Assembly (NCBI GenBank): GCA_033764075.1 | Contig: JANRJH010000039.1 | Location: 89,207 to 153,206, forward strand | From: M3007 sp033764075 | GTDB taxonomy: Bacteria; Bacteroidota; Bacteroidia; Chitinophagales; Saprospiraceae | Reading direction: 5' to 3' | Length of the DNA stretch: 64,000 nucleotides | Shown here: positions 32,912 to 42,800 of the stretch, in pieces | Position numbering within the stretch: position 1 is the stretch's first letter | How the letters are laid out: each line of letters begins with the position of its first letter | The notes under the pieces: generated by a model | The model's input: the letters and a program-made list of their open reading frames with translations, nothing else | The model's database searches: none | Told to the model about the DNA's origin: nothing | Position numbers and translations under genes: made by a program

Positions 32912-35900
32912 ATGATTTATCGTGTGAGATGTAGACCGTTTTTTTTCCTCCCTGTCTTGCTTTGCACCATGGTTGCCGTGTGGAGCGGGGAAGGTATGGC
33001 CCAACCAATCGTGATGCACATGAACCTGCTGGATCAGGCGAGTGGCTTGCCTGACTTGGCCAATGAGTGGATTTACGCCGACAGCAAAGGGGGGATATGG
33101 ATTAGTTCGAATGCCGGGTTGGTTTTTTTTGACGGCAACAAAACGCAGGTGTTTAAACACATCGAAGGCGACTCGCTGTCTTTGCCGGACAACAACATTC
33201 AAAGCGACTTCTTCGAAGATGCGGAAGGCAATATCTGGTTTAGCACGTATGCTTCACTGGTGTGTTATATCCGAAAGCACAACCACTTCCAGCGCATCCC
33301 CCTGCCGGTAGAACTGGGGCAGAATGGCTTCCATATCGCTTTTGATGATCCCAACCTGGGACTTGCCCTCTCGGTCGACAGGAAAAAGCTGTACTTTTTT
33401 GATCGACAAAACCGAACCGTAAATCTTCAGGACAACATCCCCCTGAACGGTGAAACCCGGCTGTCCCCCATTTACAACGACCTGAAACAACTGACGGCGA
33501 TAGCAGGCTTTTGTCACAATTTACCCGGATTGCAGCTCTACCGATTCGCCGGGCGTCAACTGGTCTCTGTTGAGCACCATTTTTCAGGACAACGTCCGGG
33601 AGAACCTACGCTGAATCCCTTGAGCATAACCATTCAGGATACCTCGGTCTGGATTGCCGCCGATGAAGGTTTGTTCTCCTTCAACCCGCAAACAGGAAAG
33701 TGGCAGAAATATTCTTCCGGCAACACAAGGTTCCTGGATGTCGCCGTCTGGAAGGAAAAATTTCTGCTGGCTTCCTACAGGGCGGGGGGGCTGTGCGCAT
33801 TCGATCTGAAGTCCGGACAATGGATACAATCCGTTTTTCAAACGAATGGAAAAACCGGCTTCGATTCAAACCCTGTACAAAAGATCAATATTGATCAGTA
33901 CGGCACGGTGTGGCTCTCCATGTTTTCTCAGGGAATCAGCTTTTGCCGGCCGGATAAGATAAAATTCAACCAGATCATGGTTCAGGCAGGGGGGCGGCCC
34001 GACAACACATTCGTCCCGGAGGTGCTGGCCAAAGATGAACGGGGGAACGCCTGGTGCCTGACCAAAAACAGCACGTTGTACTTTTCGCCCGCACCCGTAC
34101 CGCCGCATACCCAATGGTCTTTCCAAAAACGATCGTACACTGGTCTGAACACCAAAATCTTTTACCTGCTCCCGGGAAAAAAAGACGAGATGTGGGCCCT
34201 CTGTTTCGACGGGTTGTACCGAAGCACACGCGCCTCCCTTCACTTTACAAAAATTGCCGACGGTTTTTTTTTGCACGGGATTCACCTGGCCGACGGTCGT
34301 CTGCTTTTCTCTGCCGATGAGCAGGGGTTGCTGATCTGGGACGGAAAAACCCTTTCCAAGGTTTCGTTGGACACATCGGCGGATGAAACCTCGCTGTCAT
34401 TTCCCATGCTTTTTCAGGATGCACAAGGATTCGTGTATGCATCAGAGGGCCTGCAAGACATCTGGGTGATTTCACCCAAAGAGCGCTTCAAGGTGCATAA
34501 AATCATCCCTTTTAACGCCGATGTGCATCGTTTTCATCCCGCTGCATCCCCCAATCCGGGGATTTGGGTATGCGGTTCGGCCGGACTCGCGTTCCTGGAT
34601 ACCCGAAAACTTGATATTCAGCCCATAAACGTTCAGGATGGGTTGACCCAACCCCATGTGTACTCCATTCTGCAGGATTCAACCGGTAAACTGTGGCTTG
34701 GAACGGATCGCGGACTGATTAGCTACCACCCGGTAAACCAAAATACGGCACGCTATGGCCTTTTCGACGGGCTCTTATCCCTCAACTTATCCGGACAGGC
34801 CTTTATCGAATATGCTCCTGATCAGTACTGGATGGGTAGCCAGTACGGGTTTAACTATTTTAATCCTTACGCAGTAATTGCAGACACCCTAAAGCCGAAA
34901 GTTTTCCTGAGCACCCTGCTCGTGAACGACAAGCCCCAAAAACCGGTGTGCCAGGAGACCGGCAGCACCAACATTGCAGCGGTGAAAGCCATCCGCCTGT
35001 CCAGAAATGAACGCACCGTATCCTTCGATGTGGCGGTGCTGGACTACGGCGATCCGGCACAAACCAGATTCCGCTACCGGATGCTGCCCGAAGAAGCGGA
35101 ATGGGTGAACGCCCAGGCCGGCGAGCGCATCCGGTACCCCAACCTGGCCGCCGGCAAACACACCCTCGAAGTGGTCGGTATCAATTCGGAGGGGGTAGCG
35201 TCTGAGCCGATTTATCTGCGAATTACGGTCGGAAAAAAATTATTGGAGCACTGGCTGTTCTATGTCGTGGCCGCCATTTTCATTGGAATGGCCGGGTACT
35301 GGATTTCCCGTTACCGGTCGCGACAATTGCTGCGCGAAGCGCGTCTGCGCAACCGCATCTCCGCTGATTTACACGACGACATCGGCGCCGCCCTCAGCAA
35401 CATGGGTATCCTGAACACCCTCGTTCGACAACGCGTCGACCCGAATTCGGAGGTCGTCACCTTCCTGGACAGGATTGATGAAGAGGTCAATCACAGCGCA
35501 GAAGCACTCGACGACATCATCTGGAGCATCAACCCACAAAACGACCCCTTGGACCTCGTACTGGCTCGGATACGTCGTTTTACATCGGAAGTGTTTGAAG
35601 CAAAAGATATTGCCGGGAGTATCTCCCTGCCACCCAACATGCAGGGGCTAAAATTGGGCATGGAGAGGCGGCGTGCGTTTTATTTGTTTGCCAAGGAGGC
35701 AATCCATAATATGGCCAAATACGCTTTTTGCACCCAGGCATCGGTACAGATTGCGTATGAAAATGGCCTGCTGACGTTCACCGTGTCTGACAATGGTGTG
35801 GGATTCGACGTCGAAAACGCCCGAAGCGCCGGCAACGGCCTCAAAACCATGGCAGATCGCGCCCAGGCGCTAAACGGAAAAATGTCGCTGCAATCCGAGC

Positions 35901-35956
35901 CCGGCGAAGGCACGGTGGTTTCGCTGTCATTTCCCCTCACCGAAAATGGGGATTGA
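32912..35956 (+). CDS. Two-component sensor histidine kinase with beta-propeller sensor and HisKA_3 kinase
   Basis: The 1,014-residue protein has a signal peptide (to about residue 30). A large periplasmic region of regulator-propeller repeats follows, with segments of the form IQSDFFEDAEGNIWFST, VQKINIDQYGTVWLSM and SILQDSTGKLWLGTDRGL. Next come a Y_Y_Y domain (about 690-775) and one transmembrane helix (about 781-800). The kinase has the HisKA_3 H-box ISADLHDDIGAALSNMGIL (His821) and an HATPase with DNGVGFDV and GNGLKTMADRA. HisKA_3 kinases partner NarL/LuxR-type regulators, as encoded next. It resembles sensors of polysaccharide or surface signals. The stop codon overlaps the regulator's promoter. 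Confidence 0.92.
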   Translation: MIYRVRCRPFFFLPVLLCTMVAVWSGEGMAQPIVMHMNLLDQASGLPDLANEWIYADSKGGIWISSNAGLVFFDGNKTQVFKHIEGDSLSLPDNNIQSDFFEDAEGNIWFSTYASLVCYIRKHNHFQRIPLPVELGQNGFHIAFDDPNLGLALSVDRKKLYFFDRQNRTVNLQDNIPLNGETRLSPIYNDLKQLTAIAGFCHNLPGLQLYRFAGRQLVSVEHHFSGQRPGEPTLNPLSITIQDTSVWIAADEGLFSFNPQTGKWQKYSSGNTRFLDVAVWKEKFLLASYRAGGLCAFDLKSGQWIQSVFQTNGKTGFDSNPVQKINIDQYGTVWLSMFSQGISFCRPDKIKFNQIMVQAGGRPDNTFVPEVLAKDERGNAWCLTKNSTLYFSPAPVPPHTQWSFQKRSYTGLNTKIFYLLPGKKDEMWALCFDGLYRSTRASLHFTKIADGFFLHGIHLADGRLLFSADEQGLLIWDGKTLSKVSLDTSADETSLSFPMLFQDAQGFVYASEGLQDIWVISPKERFKVHKIIPFNADVHRFHPAASPNPGIWVCGSAGLAFLDTRKLDIQPINVQDGLTQPHVYSILQDSTGKLWLGTDRGLISYHPVNQNTARYGLFDGLLSLNLSGQAFIEYAPDQYWMGSQYGFNYFNPYAVIADTLKPKVFLSTLLVNDKPQKPVCQETGSTNIAAVKAIRLSRNERTVSFDVAVLDYGDPAQTRFRYRMLPEEAEWVNAQAGERIRYPNLAAGKHTLEVVGINSEGVASEPIYLRITVGKKLLEHWLFYVVAAIFIGMAGYWISRYRSRQLLREARLRNRISADLHDDIGAALSNMGILNTLVRQRVDPNSEVVTFLDRIDEEVNHSAEALDDIIWSINPQNDPLDLVLARIRRFTSEVFEAKDIAGSISLPPNMQGLKLGMERRRAFYLFAKEAIHNMAKYAFCTQASVQIAYENGLLTFTVSDNGVGFDVENARSAGNGLKTMADRAQALNGKMSLQSEPGEGTVVSLSFPLTENGD

Positions 35957-35983
35957 CACCTGTGCTCCGGCGCGTTATCTTCA
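35937..35983 (+). promoter_or_regulatory. Regulated promoter, site 2 of the 7-2-7 motif (regulator gene)
   Basis: ATGGGGA (35946-35952) abuts TTG (35953-35955). After 20 bases follows TATCTTCA (35976-35983), a weak -7 element. The left half at 35937-35943 (TCACCGA) keeps four of seven bases. It lies in the last codons of the kinase gene, which may limit how well it can match. Confidence 0.5.
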
Positions 35984-36007
35984 CGGTACATTCCTCAAAC
36001 AAATACC

Positions 36008-36625
36008 ATGAATATTCTGATCTACGAAGACGACGATAACCTGCGACACTCGCTGGCCCTGCTGATCGGCGGTACGCCGGGCTTCAACGTGCTGGGCGCC
36101 TATCCCAATTGCCGGAACGTGGCGTCGGAAGTCGGCTCCCTCAACCCGGAAATTGTCCTGATGGATATAGACATGCCCGACGTAGATGGTATCCGGGGGG
36201 TAGAGATCATCAAAGCGGAGCATCCGGAAATTAAAATACTGATGCACACGGTTTTTGACGACAATGACCGGCTTTTTGCTTGCTTAAAGGCCGGGGCGGA
36301 TGGTTATTTGCTCAAAAAGACGCCTCCTGCCAAACTGTTGGAAGCCCTGCAAGACATCCACAATGGCGGGGCACCCATGTCTCCCGGCATTGCGCGCATG
36401 GTGCTGCACACCTTTCGAAGTGTGCAAAATTACGGGTTGACCTCCCGTGAAAAGGAGGTGCTGCAGGCCCTCACCGATGGTTTCACCTACAAGGCCATTG
36501 CCGAAAAACTGGGCATCAGTAAGGAAACGGTGACGACGCACCTGAAAAATGTATACCTGAAACTGCACGTGAACTGTGCCACAGAAGCAGTTGCAAAAGC
36601 GCTCCGGGAGCGACTGGTTGACTGA
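36008..36625 (+). CDS. NarL/FixJ-family response regulator
   Basis: The 205-residue protein has a receiver domain with acidic pocket DDD (residues 8-10), phospho-acceptor Asp53 in VLMDIDMPDVDG and the lysine in YLLKKTP. A LuxR-type helix-turn-helix follows (about 143-205: LTSREKEVLQALTDGFTYKAIAEKLGISKETVTTHLKNVYLKL). Proteins of this type bind inverted heptamer pairs with a 2-base gap when phosphorylated. A motif of that kind stands before this gene and at two other places in the locus, so the gene is probably autoregulated and cotranscribed with the kinase. Confidence 0.93.
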   Translation: MNILIYEDDDNLRHSLALLIGGTPGFNVLGAYPNCRNVASEVGSLNPEIVLMDIDMPDVDGIRGVEIIKAEHPEIKILMHTVFDDNDRLFACLKAGADGYLLKKTPPAKLLEALQDIHNGGAPMSPGIARMVLHTFRSVQNYGLTSREKEVLQALTDGFTYKAIAEKLGISKETVTTHLKNVYLKLHVNCATEAVAKALRERLVD

Positions 36626-36641
36626 ATGGCACACAGCGGCA

Positions 36642-36688
36642 TCCCCATAAATGGTGATTGACACACTCCTTTAATACGCCGAACTTTG
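36642..36688 (+). promoter_or_regulatory. Regulated promoter, site 3 of the 7-2-7 motif
   Basis: TCCCCAT (36642-36648), AA, ATGGTGA (36651-36657) abuts TTG (36658-36660). After 20 bases follows GAACTTTG (36681-36688), one base from TAnnTTTG. The geometry is identical to sites 1 and 2, but no long gene follows on this strand. Confidence 0.55.
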
Positions 36689-36693
36689 TGGCG

Positions 36694-36836
36694 AAAATCA
36701 AATGAACTGGTCGTTGCACCCTGTGCCCAATTAACCTAACCCCAAAAAACCTTTTTTTGCGAACCTGATCGTATAACCCGAGCCTGTGCCGGGCTGATGG
36801 ATGCTTAAAGCGGCAACCATTCAGCCCGGCTTTTTT
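36694..36836 (+). ncRNA. Candidate small RNA controlled by the NarL-type regulator
   Basis: Transcription from promoter 3 should begin near 36694. A strong intrinsic terminator stops it at 36836, giving a transcript of about 143 bases. The only open frame is ten codons (MNWSLHPVPN from 36702), too short to assess. The transcript ends 6 bases before the 3' end of the convergent adhesin gene, so read-through would be antisense to that mRNA. Existence and role are inferred. Confidence 0.4.
36788..36836 (+). terminator. Strong terminator of the candidate small RNA
   Basis: GCCGGGCTGA (36788-36797) pairs fully with TCAGCCCGGC (36821-36830), followed by TTTTTT. The T-run is only on the plus strand, so it does not serve the convergent adhesin gene. 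Confidence 0.8.
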
Positions 36837-36841
36837 ACAGG

Positions 36842-39800
36842 CTAGCGGGTCAGGGTAACATCCCCTTTAAACAGTTCAATCGTTCCGTCGGCCAGTTCCA
36901 GTTCGGCGTACCAAACGAATACGGCCGGGTTCATCGCTTCGCCCCGGTGCGATCCGTCCCAGCCCATCTCATTTTGGTTGGGCGGGAAATCGGCGCGCTG
37001 GAATACCATGTTGCCCCACCGGTCAAAAATCTGGAGCGCTTTTATGCTGATCACATGCTTGGGGTTGGCATAAACGGTAAACCAGTCGTTTTCTCCGTCG
37101 TTGTTGGGAGAAAACACATTGGGCACGTACACATCAATGTCCCGGTCTACGATGAGCAGGATGCCGGCCTCCGCGCGACAACCGGCCTGGCTGATGGCCA
37201 CCACCCGGTATTGCTGGGTACGCGGCGGCGTGGCCAACGGATTCAGGCAGGTGTCGCAACTCAGACCGGTTGCGGGTGTCCATTGTATACTGCTGATCAG
37301 GTTGGCCTGCAAGGTGGAAACGGTGTTGATCAGGTAGCTGTCGCCGAGTTTGAGATAAACCCTTGGGTCGAGCGTCAGCAGGAATGGTTGCGCATCCACA
37401 ATGGTGGCTTCCACGGTTGCGCTGCACCCAATGGCGTCGACTGCCAGAATGGAGTAAGTGCCTGCGCTCAGGTTATTGAAAATGGTGGCCTGTGTGAAGG
37501 TTACCCCTCCGTCAAAGGAGTACTGCACGGGCGGTTTTCCACCAATAAACGTGTCGATCAGAATGGTACCCTTATCCCCTTCACAAGGTGGCTGAATCAC
37601 TTCCAATACCGCAATGGGGGCGTCGGGGGGGATGACCACCTCGGCGATATCCGTGCAGCCGTTCCCGGGGTTCGTCACCACCAGGGTGTAGGTGCCGGGT
37701 TGGGTGATCGTCGGGGTTGCCGTGCCGGCGCCGGAAGCGATAATCCCGTCAGACGTTGACCACTTAAACAGCAACCCGGGCTCACCCGTGGACGCGGTAC
37801 CGTCGAGCAACTCCGTTTCACCAAAACAGGCAATGGTGAACCCTTGCCCGGCATCGGCCACCGGCGCATCGAGTACGGCCGTCACCGCGACAGCCGTGCT
37901 GTTGGTGCAATTGTTGATCGGATCGACCCCAATCAACAGGTACGTGCCCGGTTGGGTCACGGGCACGGAGGGGCCGTTTCCAATCAGCACGGTATCCGTC
38001 CCGTTCACCTGTGCCCAGTTGAAGGTAACCCCCGGAATGGGCGAACCACCGCTCAGGGTGATGCTGATATTTGTGCAGGATAAGATATCGGGCGGATTGA
38101 TAAACAGCGGCGGGAATGCCTGGTCTTCGTCAATGACCACGAAGGCGGTATCGGTACAAAGCGAGATGGTGTCCAAAATCACAAATACATACGACCCCGG
38201 GGTGTCGATGGTCACCGTCGTGCCGTTGGCGAAGACCATGCTGCCGCTCAACCATATGGCGTTGGCGTCCAGTGAGCCCTCGATGGTACCGGCCAGGATG
38301 ATCTCGTTGATCTTGCAATCCAGCACGTCGTCCGGACTGGCGATAACGGTGGCTGTGGGCTGGTTGGTGAAATCATTTACCACCACGGATGCCGTGGCAT
38401 TGCAACCGTTTGCGTCGAGTGTAAGGGTGTATGTGCCCTCTGAAGTTACCTGCACGGATGCTTGCGCCGGGTCGCCGGCCAGCGTCCCGTTTGCGGTGGT
38501 CCAGGAAAAGGTCGCGTTTATGGAAGAACTGCCCGACAGCGTTACCGCATCCACTACGCAGTTCAGGTTTCCGGGCGGTGCGATCACCGGCACCGGTATT
38601 TCTTTGAACAAAATGGGCGTCCCGGCGGCAATAACGGTGCAATAGTCGTTTAGCGCCACGTTTCCGTTTCCGTCGTTATCGCCGGCCACCGCGGCGATGT
38701 AGTACGTCGTTCCGTATTGCATGGTGGCCTGATCGTAGCAGAATTCCGGCTGGTTGCTCCGCGCGATCTCGTTGACAATCTGCGTGCCACTGCCCTCGTG
38801 GAGGACAAATTGCAGCACATCGTCGGGGTCGAGAAACTGGCCCAGCGCATCGTAGGTCGCCTCGAGGCAGCCCGGGCCGCAGTTTTCCAGCAAGGCATCG
38901 GACATGTTTCCAATGACCGTTTCACAAATTTCCGGCGTGATGCGAAAATCACAGATGTTGGAGCACCCGTTTGCGTCTGTCACCACAACCGCGTATTGGC
39001 CTTCGCTAAGGCCGCTGAGCACCAGATCGCCGGGCAGCACACCCGATTGCGATGTGCCGGGGGTGGTAGCAACGGCGTATGGCGGGGTGCCGCCGCCGAT
39101 GGTCAACGTGGCAATGCCGTCGGAAAAGCCCGGGAAAGTCACGGTAGCGGTCTGCACACAGACCAGCGAAACAGCCGATGCGGGCTGTGTAATCACATAC
39201 GTTTGGGTAGCCGAGCAGCCCAATGGATCGGTGATGGTAACCCGGTAGGTGCCTGCTGCCAGGCCCGACGGGTCTTCAGGGTTGCCGGGAATGGACGGGG
39301 ACCAGTTAAAACTGAAGGGCGGGGTGCCGCCGCTCACATTTTGCTCGATGACGCCGGTCAAATCGCCGAAACAAAGGATGTTGGTGGTTTGGCCGTCAAT
39401 GACCGGCACATTGCGGTTGTCGGGCACAACAAAATTGGCCGTCTCAATGCAGGCGCCACCGCCGTTCACGGTGACGCTGTACATGCCCGCCGGCAGTCCG
39501 CTTACGCTGGAGGTATTTTGGCCACCGGACCAATTGTAGGTGTAGGTCAGGTTGGTGGGGGTGACCGCCAGGTTAACCGCCCCGTTGGGTGCCGTGCAAG
39601 ACGTATTGGCGGTGATGGCCGAATTAATGACCGGAATGATCGTGTTGGTGGGTACGGTATAATTCTCGGTTGTGCTGCAACCGTTGGCGCCGGTCACCGT
39701 CACAGCGTAGACACCGGCATCAAGGCCGCTCAAATCTTCCGTGACGGCGGCATTGGACCAGATGAAAACGTACGGACCGGCACCACCGCCGACGGACAAG

Positions 39801-42800
39801 TTGATGGATCCGTTGCCCTGTCCGCACACTTCCGGCGCTACCGACTCTGAAATTACCGGAGCCGGAATGGTGCTGTTCACCGTAAAGGTGGCTGTGTTGG
39901 TGCAGGTGCCTCCTGCGCTCACGGTGACGGTGTACGTCCCGCCGGTGATGTTGTTCAAATCCTGGGTCACGGCGGCATTCGACCAGCTGTAGGTGTAGGC
40001 GCCCGCAGGCGTCACGACCAGGTCAATTCCACCATTGGCCGCCACACAGGAGCTGTTGGGCGCCGTGTTGCCCGACAGGGCAAACACAATGAATTCTTCC
40101 GGCACGTTGGCGCCGGCCGTTCCTGTACAACCGTTGGCGCCGGTCACGGTCACCGTGTAGGGGCCGGCGTCAATGCCCGTCAGGTCTTCGGTGCCGGCCG
40201 AATTGGACCAGATGAACGTATACGGCGTGGCGCCCCCGGTGACGGTCAGGTCGATGCTGCCGTTGGTCAGTCCACAAATTTCTGGTGTCACAGTTGTGTT
40301 GGCGGCCGGATAGGTGCGGTTATCGGCAATAACAAACGAAGCCGAAGCCGCGCAGGTGCCGGTCTCTATAACGGTTACGTCATACATGCCGGGTGGCAGG
40401 TTGGTCAGGTCCTGGGTAGCGGCCATATTTGACCACTGGTAGGTGTATGGACCTGCCGGCGTGACCGTCAGGTCAATAGCGCCATTGATTGTGGTACAGG
40501 ACGTTACCGGCGAGGCAACCCCGCTGATGCTGAAGGTAGAGCTGTTGTTGGGTACATTGAACAGCGAGTCGGCTGTACAACCGGTGGCATCCGTTACTGT
40601 GACGGTGTAGTTGCCGGACAGTATGTTCGTCAGGTCTTCCGAAGAAGCCATATTGGACCAGTTGAATGTATAGGGGCCGGTTCCGCCGCTGATGCTGAGG
40701 TTGATGCCCCCGTCGCTTTGGCTGCAAATGGACGGGGTGATGGCGGCATCGATGACCGGCAGCGAGGTGCTGTCGGTCACGGCGAAGGTAGCGGACGAGG
40801 TGCAGCCGGTACCCACACTGACAGTTACGGTGTACGTTCCCGGCGCCAGGTTGCCGGGGTCTTCTGAGGAACTCATGTTGTTCCAGGCGTAAACGAACGC
40901 CAGCCCGGCCGGCGTAGCGGTAATGTTTATGCTGCCGTTCGGGGCCGTGCAAGAGGTATTGGGCGCGCTTTGTCCGGCGATGTTGGGCGTGATGAAACTG
41001 TTGGGTACGGTTGCGGTTGCGGTGGTGGTACAACCGAAGAAGTCAGTTACCGTCACGTTATAGATGCCGGGTGGAACGTTGTTGAGGTTTTGTGTAGTTG
41101 GGCCGCCGGTCCACAGGTAGGTGTACGGCGGGAATCCGCCGTTAGCGCTCAGGGCCACACCGCCATTGCTTTGCCCGCAGGTGGCCGGGGAAGGCGCCGT
41201 GTTGGCATTGGGCAACGACAACTGGTTCAACACTTCGAAGGTGGCTGTGGCCGAACAGGTTCCCTGGGTTACGGTGACGGTGTAGACACCGGCCGGCAGG
41301 TTGTTGATGTCCTGGGTGGTGCGGCCGTTGGACCACGCATAGGTGTACGTCCCCGGCGGATCGACATCTATGTCAATAAAGCCGTTGGGTGTGGTACACG
41401 AAATGTTGTCGGCAGGGAAACCGGCAATGTTGATGAGAATGGGTTCGTTATCGATCGCAAACAATTCGGTAGCGGTACATCCCAGACTGGAGGTCACGGT
41501 GACGCTGTAGTTTCCGGCCGGGATGTTGATCCGGTCTGGTCCGCTTCCACTGGGCGACCAATTGTAGCTGTAAGGTCCGGGCGCACCGGATACGAGGGTA
41601 TAGATTGAGCCGTTGCTAAAGCCGCATGTGGCATTGGTGAGGTCGCCAATGATGGAGGGATACTCCCGGTCGTCGCCCACCACATAGGTAAGGGTTTGGG
41701 TGCAATTGCCTCCGGCGCTTACCGTGACCGAATACACCCCTGCAGGTACGTTGACCAGGTTGGCGGTGGTGGCGCCGTTCGACCAAAGGTAGGTCACGTT
41801 GGTGGGGGTAACAAACAGGTTGATCCGGCCGTTATTGGTCACGCAGGAAGTCTGGTTGAAAATGTCTTCCAATACGGTGATGTCAATGGTCTGGTTGGTC
41901 AGTTCAATCCCGTCAACGCTGGTGCAACCATTGGCTCCGGTTACGGTAACAAAATAAAAGCCCGGAGGCTGGTTGTTGATGTCCTGGGTAGACTGGCCGC
42001 TCGACCACAGGTACGTGTACGGAGGCAAGCCCGCGTTTACGGTCAGGTTGATGTTGCCGTTGCTGAGGCCGCAGTTCGGGTCGGTGGCTACAAACGACAG
42101 TTCGGGGGTGAATGGTTCATCGGGCACGTCAAACGAAGCCTCTGCAGTGCAGGCGCCGCCAAGGCTCACCGTTACCGTGTAGGAGCCGGGCGACAGGCCG
42201 TTTATGTTTTGGGTGGTGGCGCCGGTATTCCAGGTGTACGTGTAGGCGCCCGGTTGAGGCTGAACGGTGATGACGATGCTGCCGTTGCCGTTGGTCAGGC
42301 AGTTGGTGTTGGCCGTTACCGTGCCGTTGATGTCTATGGGTATGTTGTTGTTCGGCAGGTCTACAAAATCAACCGACGTGCATCCGTTGGCGCCGGTTAC
42401 CGTCAGTGAATAGGGCCCTGCGGGTATGCCCGACAGGTCCTGGGTGGTTGCTCCGTTCGACCAGCTGTAGGTATACGGGGTGACGCCGCCACTCACCGTG
42501 ATGTTGATCGCACCGTTGGAAAGTTCGCAGGTCGACGGCGTTTCATCGATGAAGATGATGGGTTCGTTGGGCTCGTCAGGGATGTCGAACGTAGCTTCGT
42601 CGGTACAGGTGCCGCCGGCACTCACGGTAACCGTGTAGGAGCCGGGCGGCTGGCCGTTGATCCCCGGTGTGGTTTGACCGCTGGACCAGTTGTAGGTGTA
42701 ACTATTTGCCGGCGTCACCGACACGGTGATGCTGCCGTTTCCGGGCGGCAGGCAGGTGGTGTTGGGCTGTATATTGGCATTGATGTTGAAGGGCGGGTTG

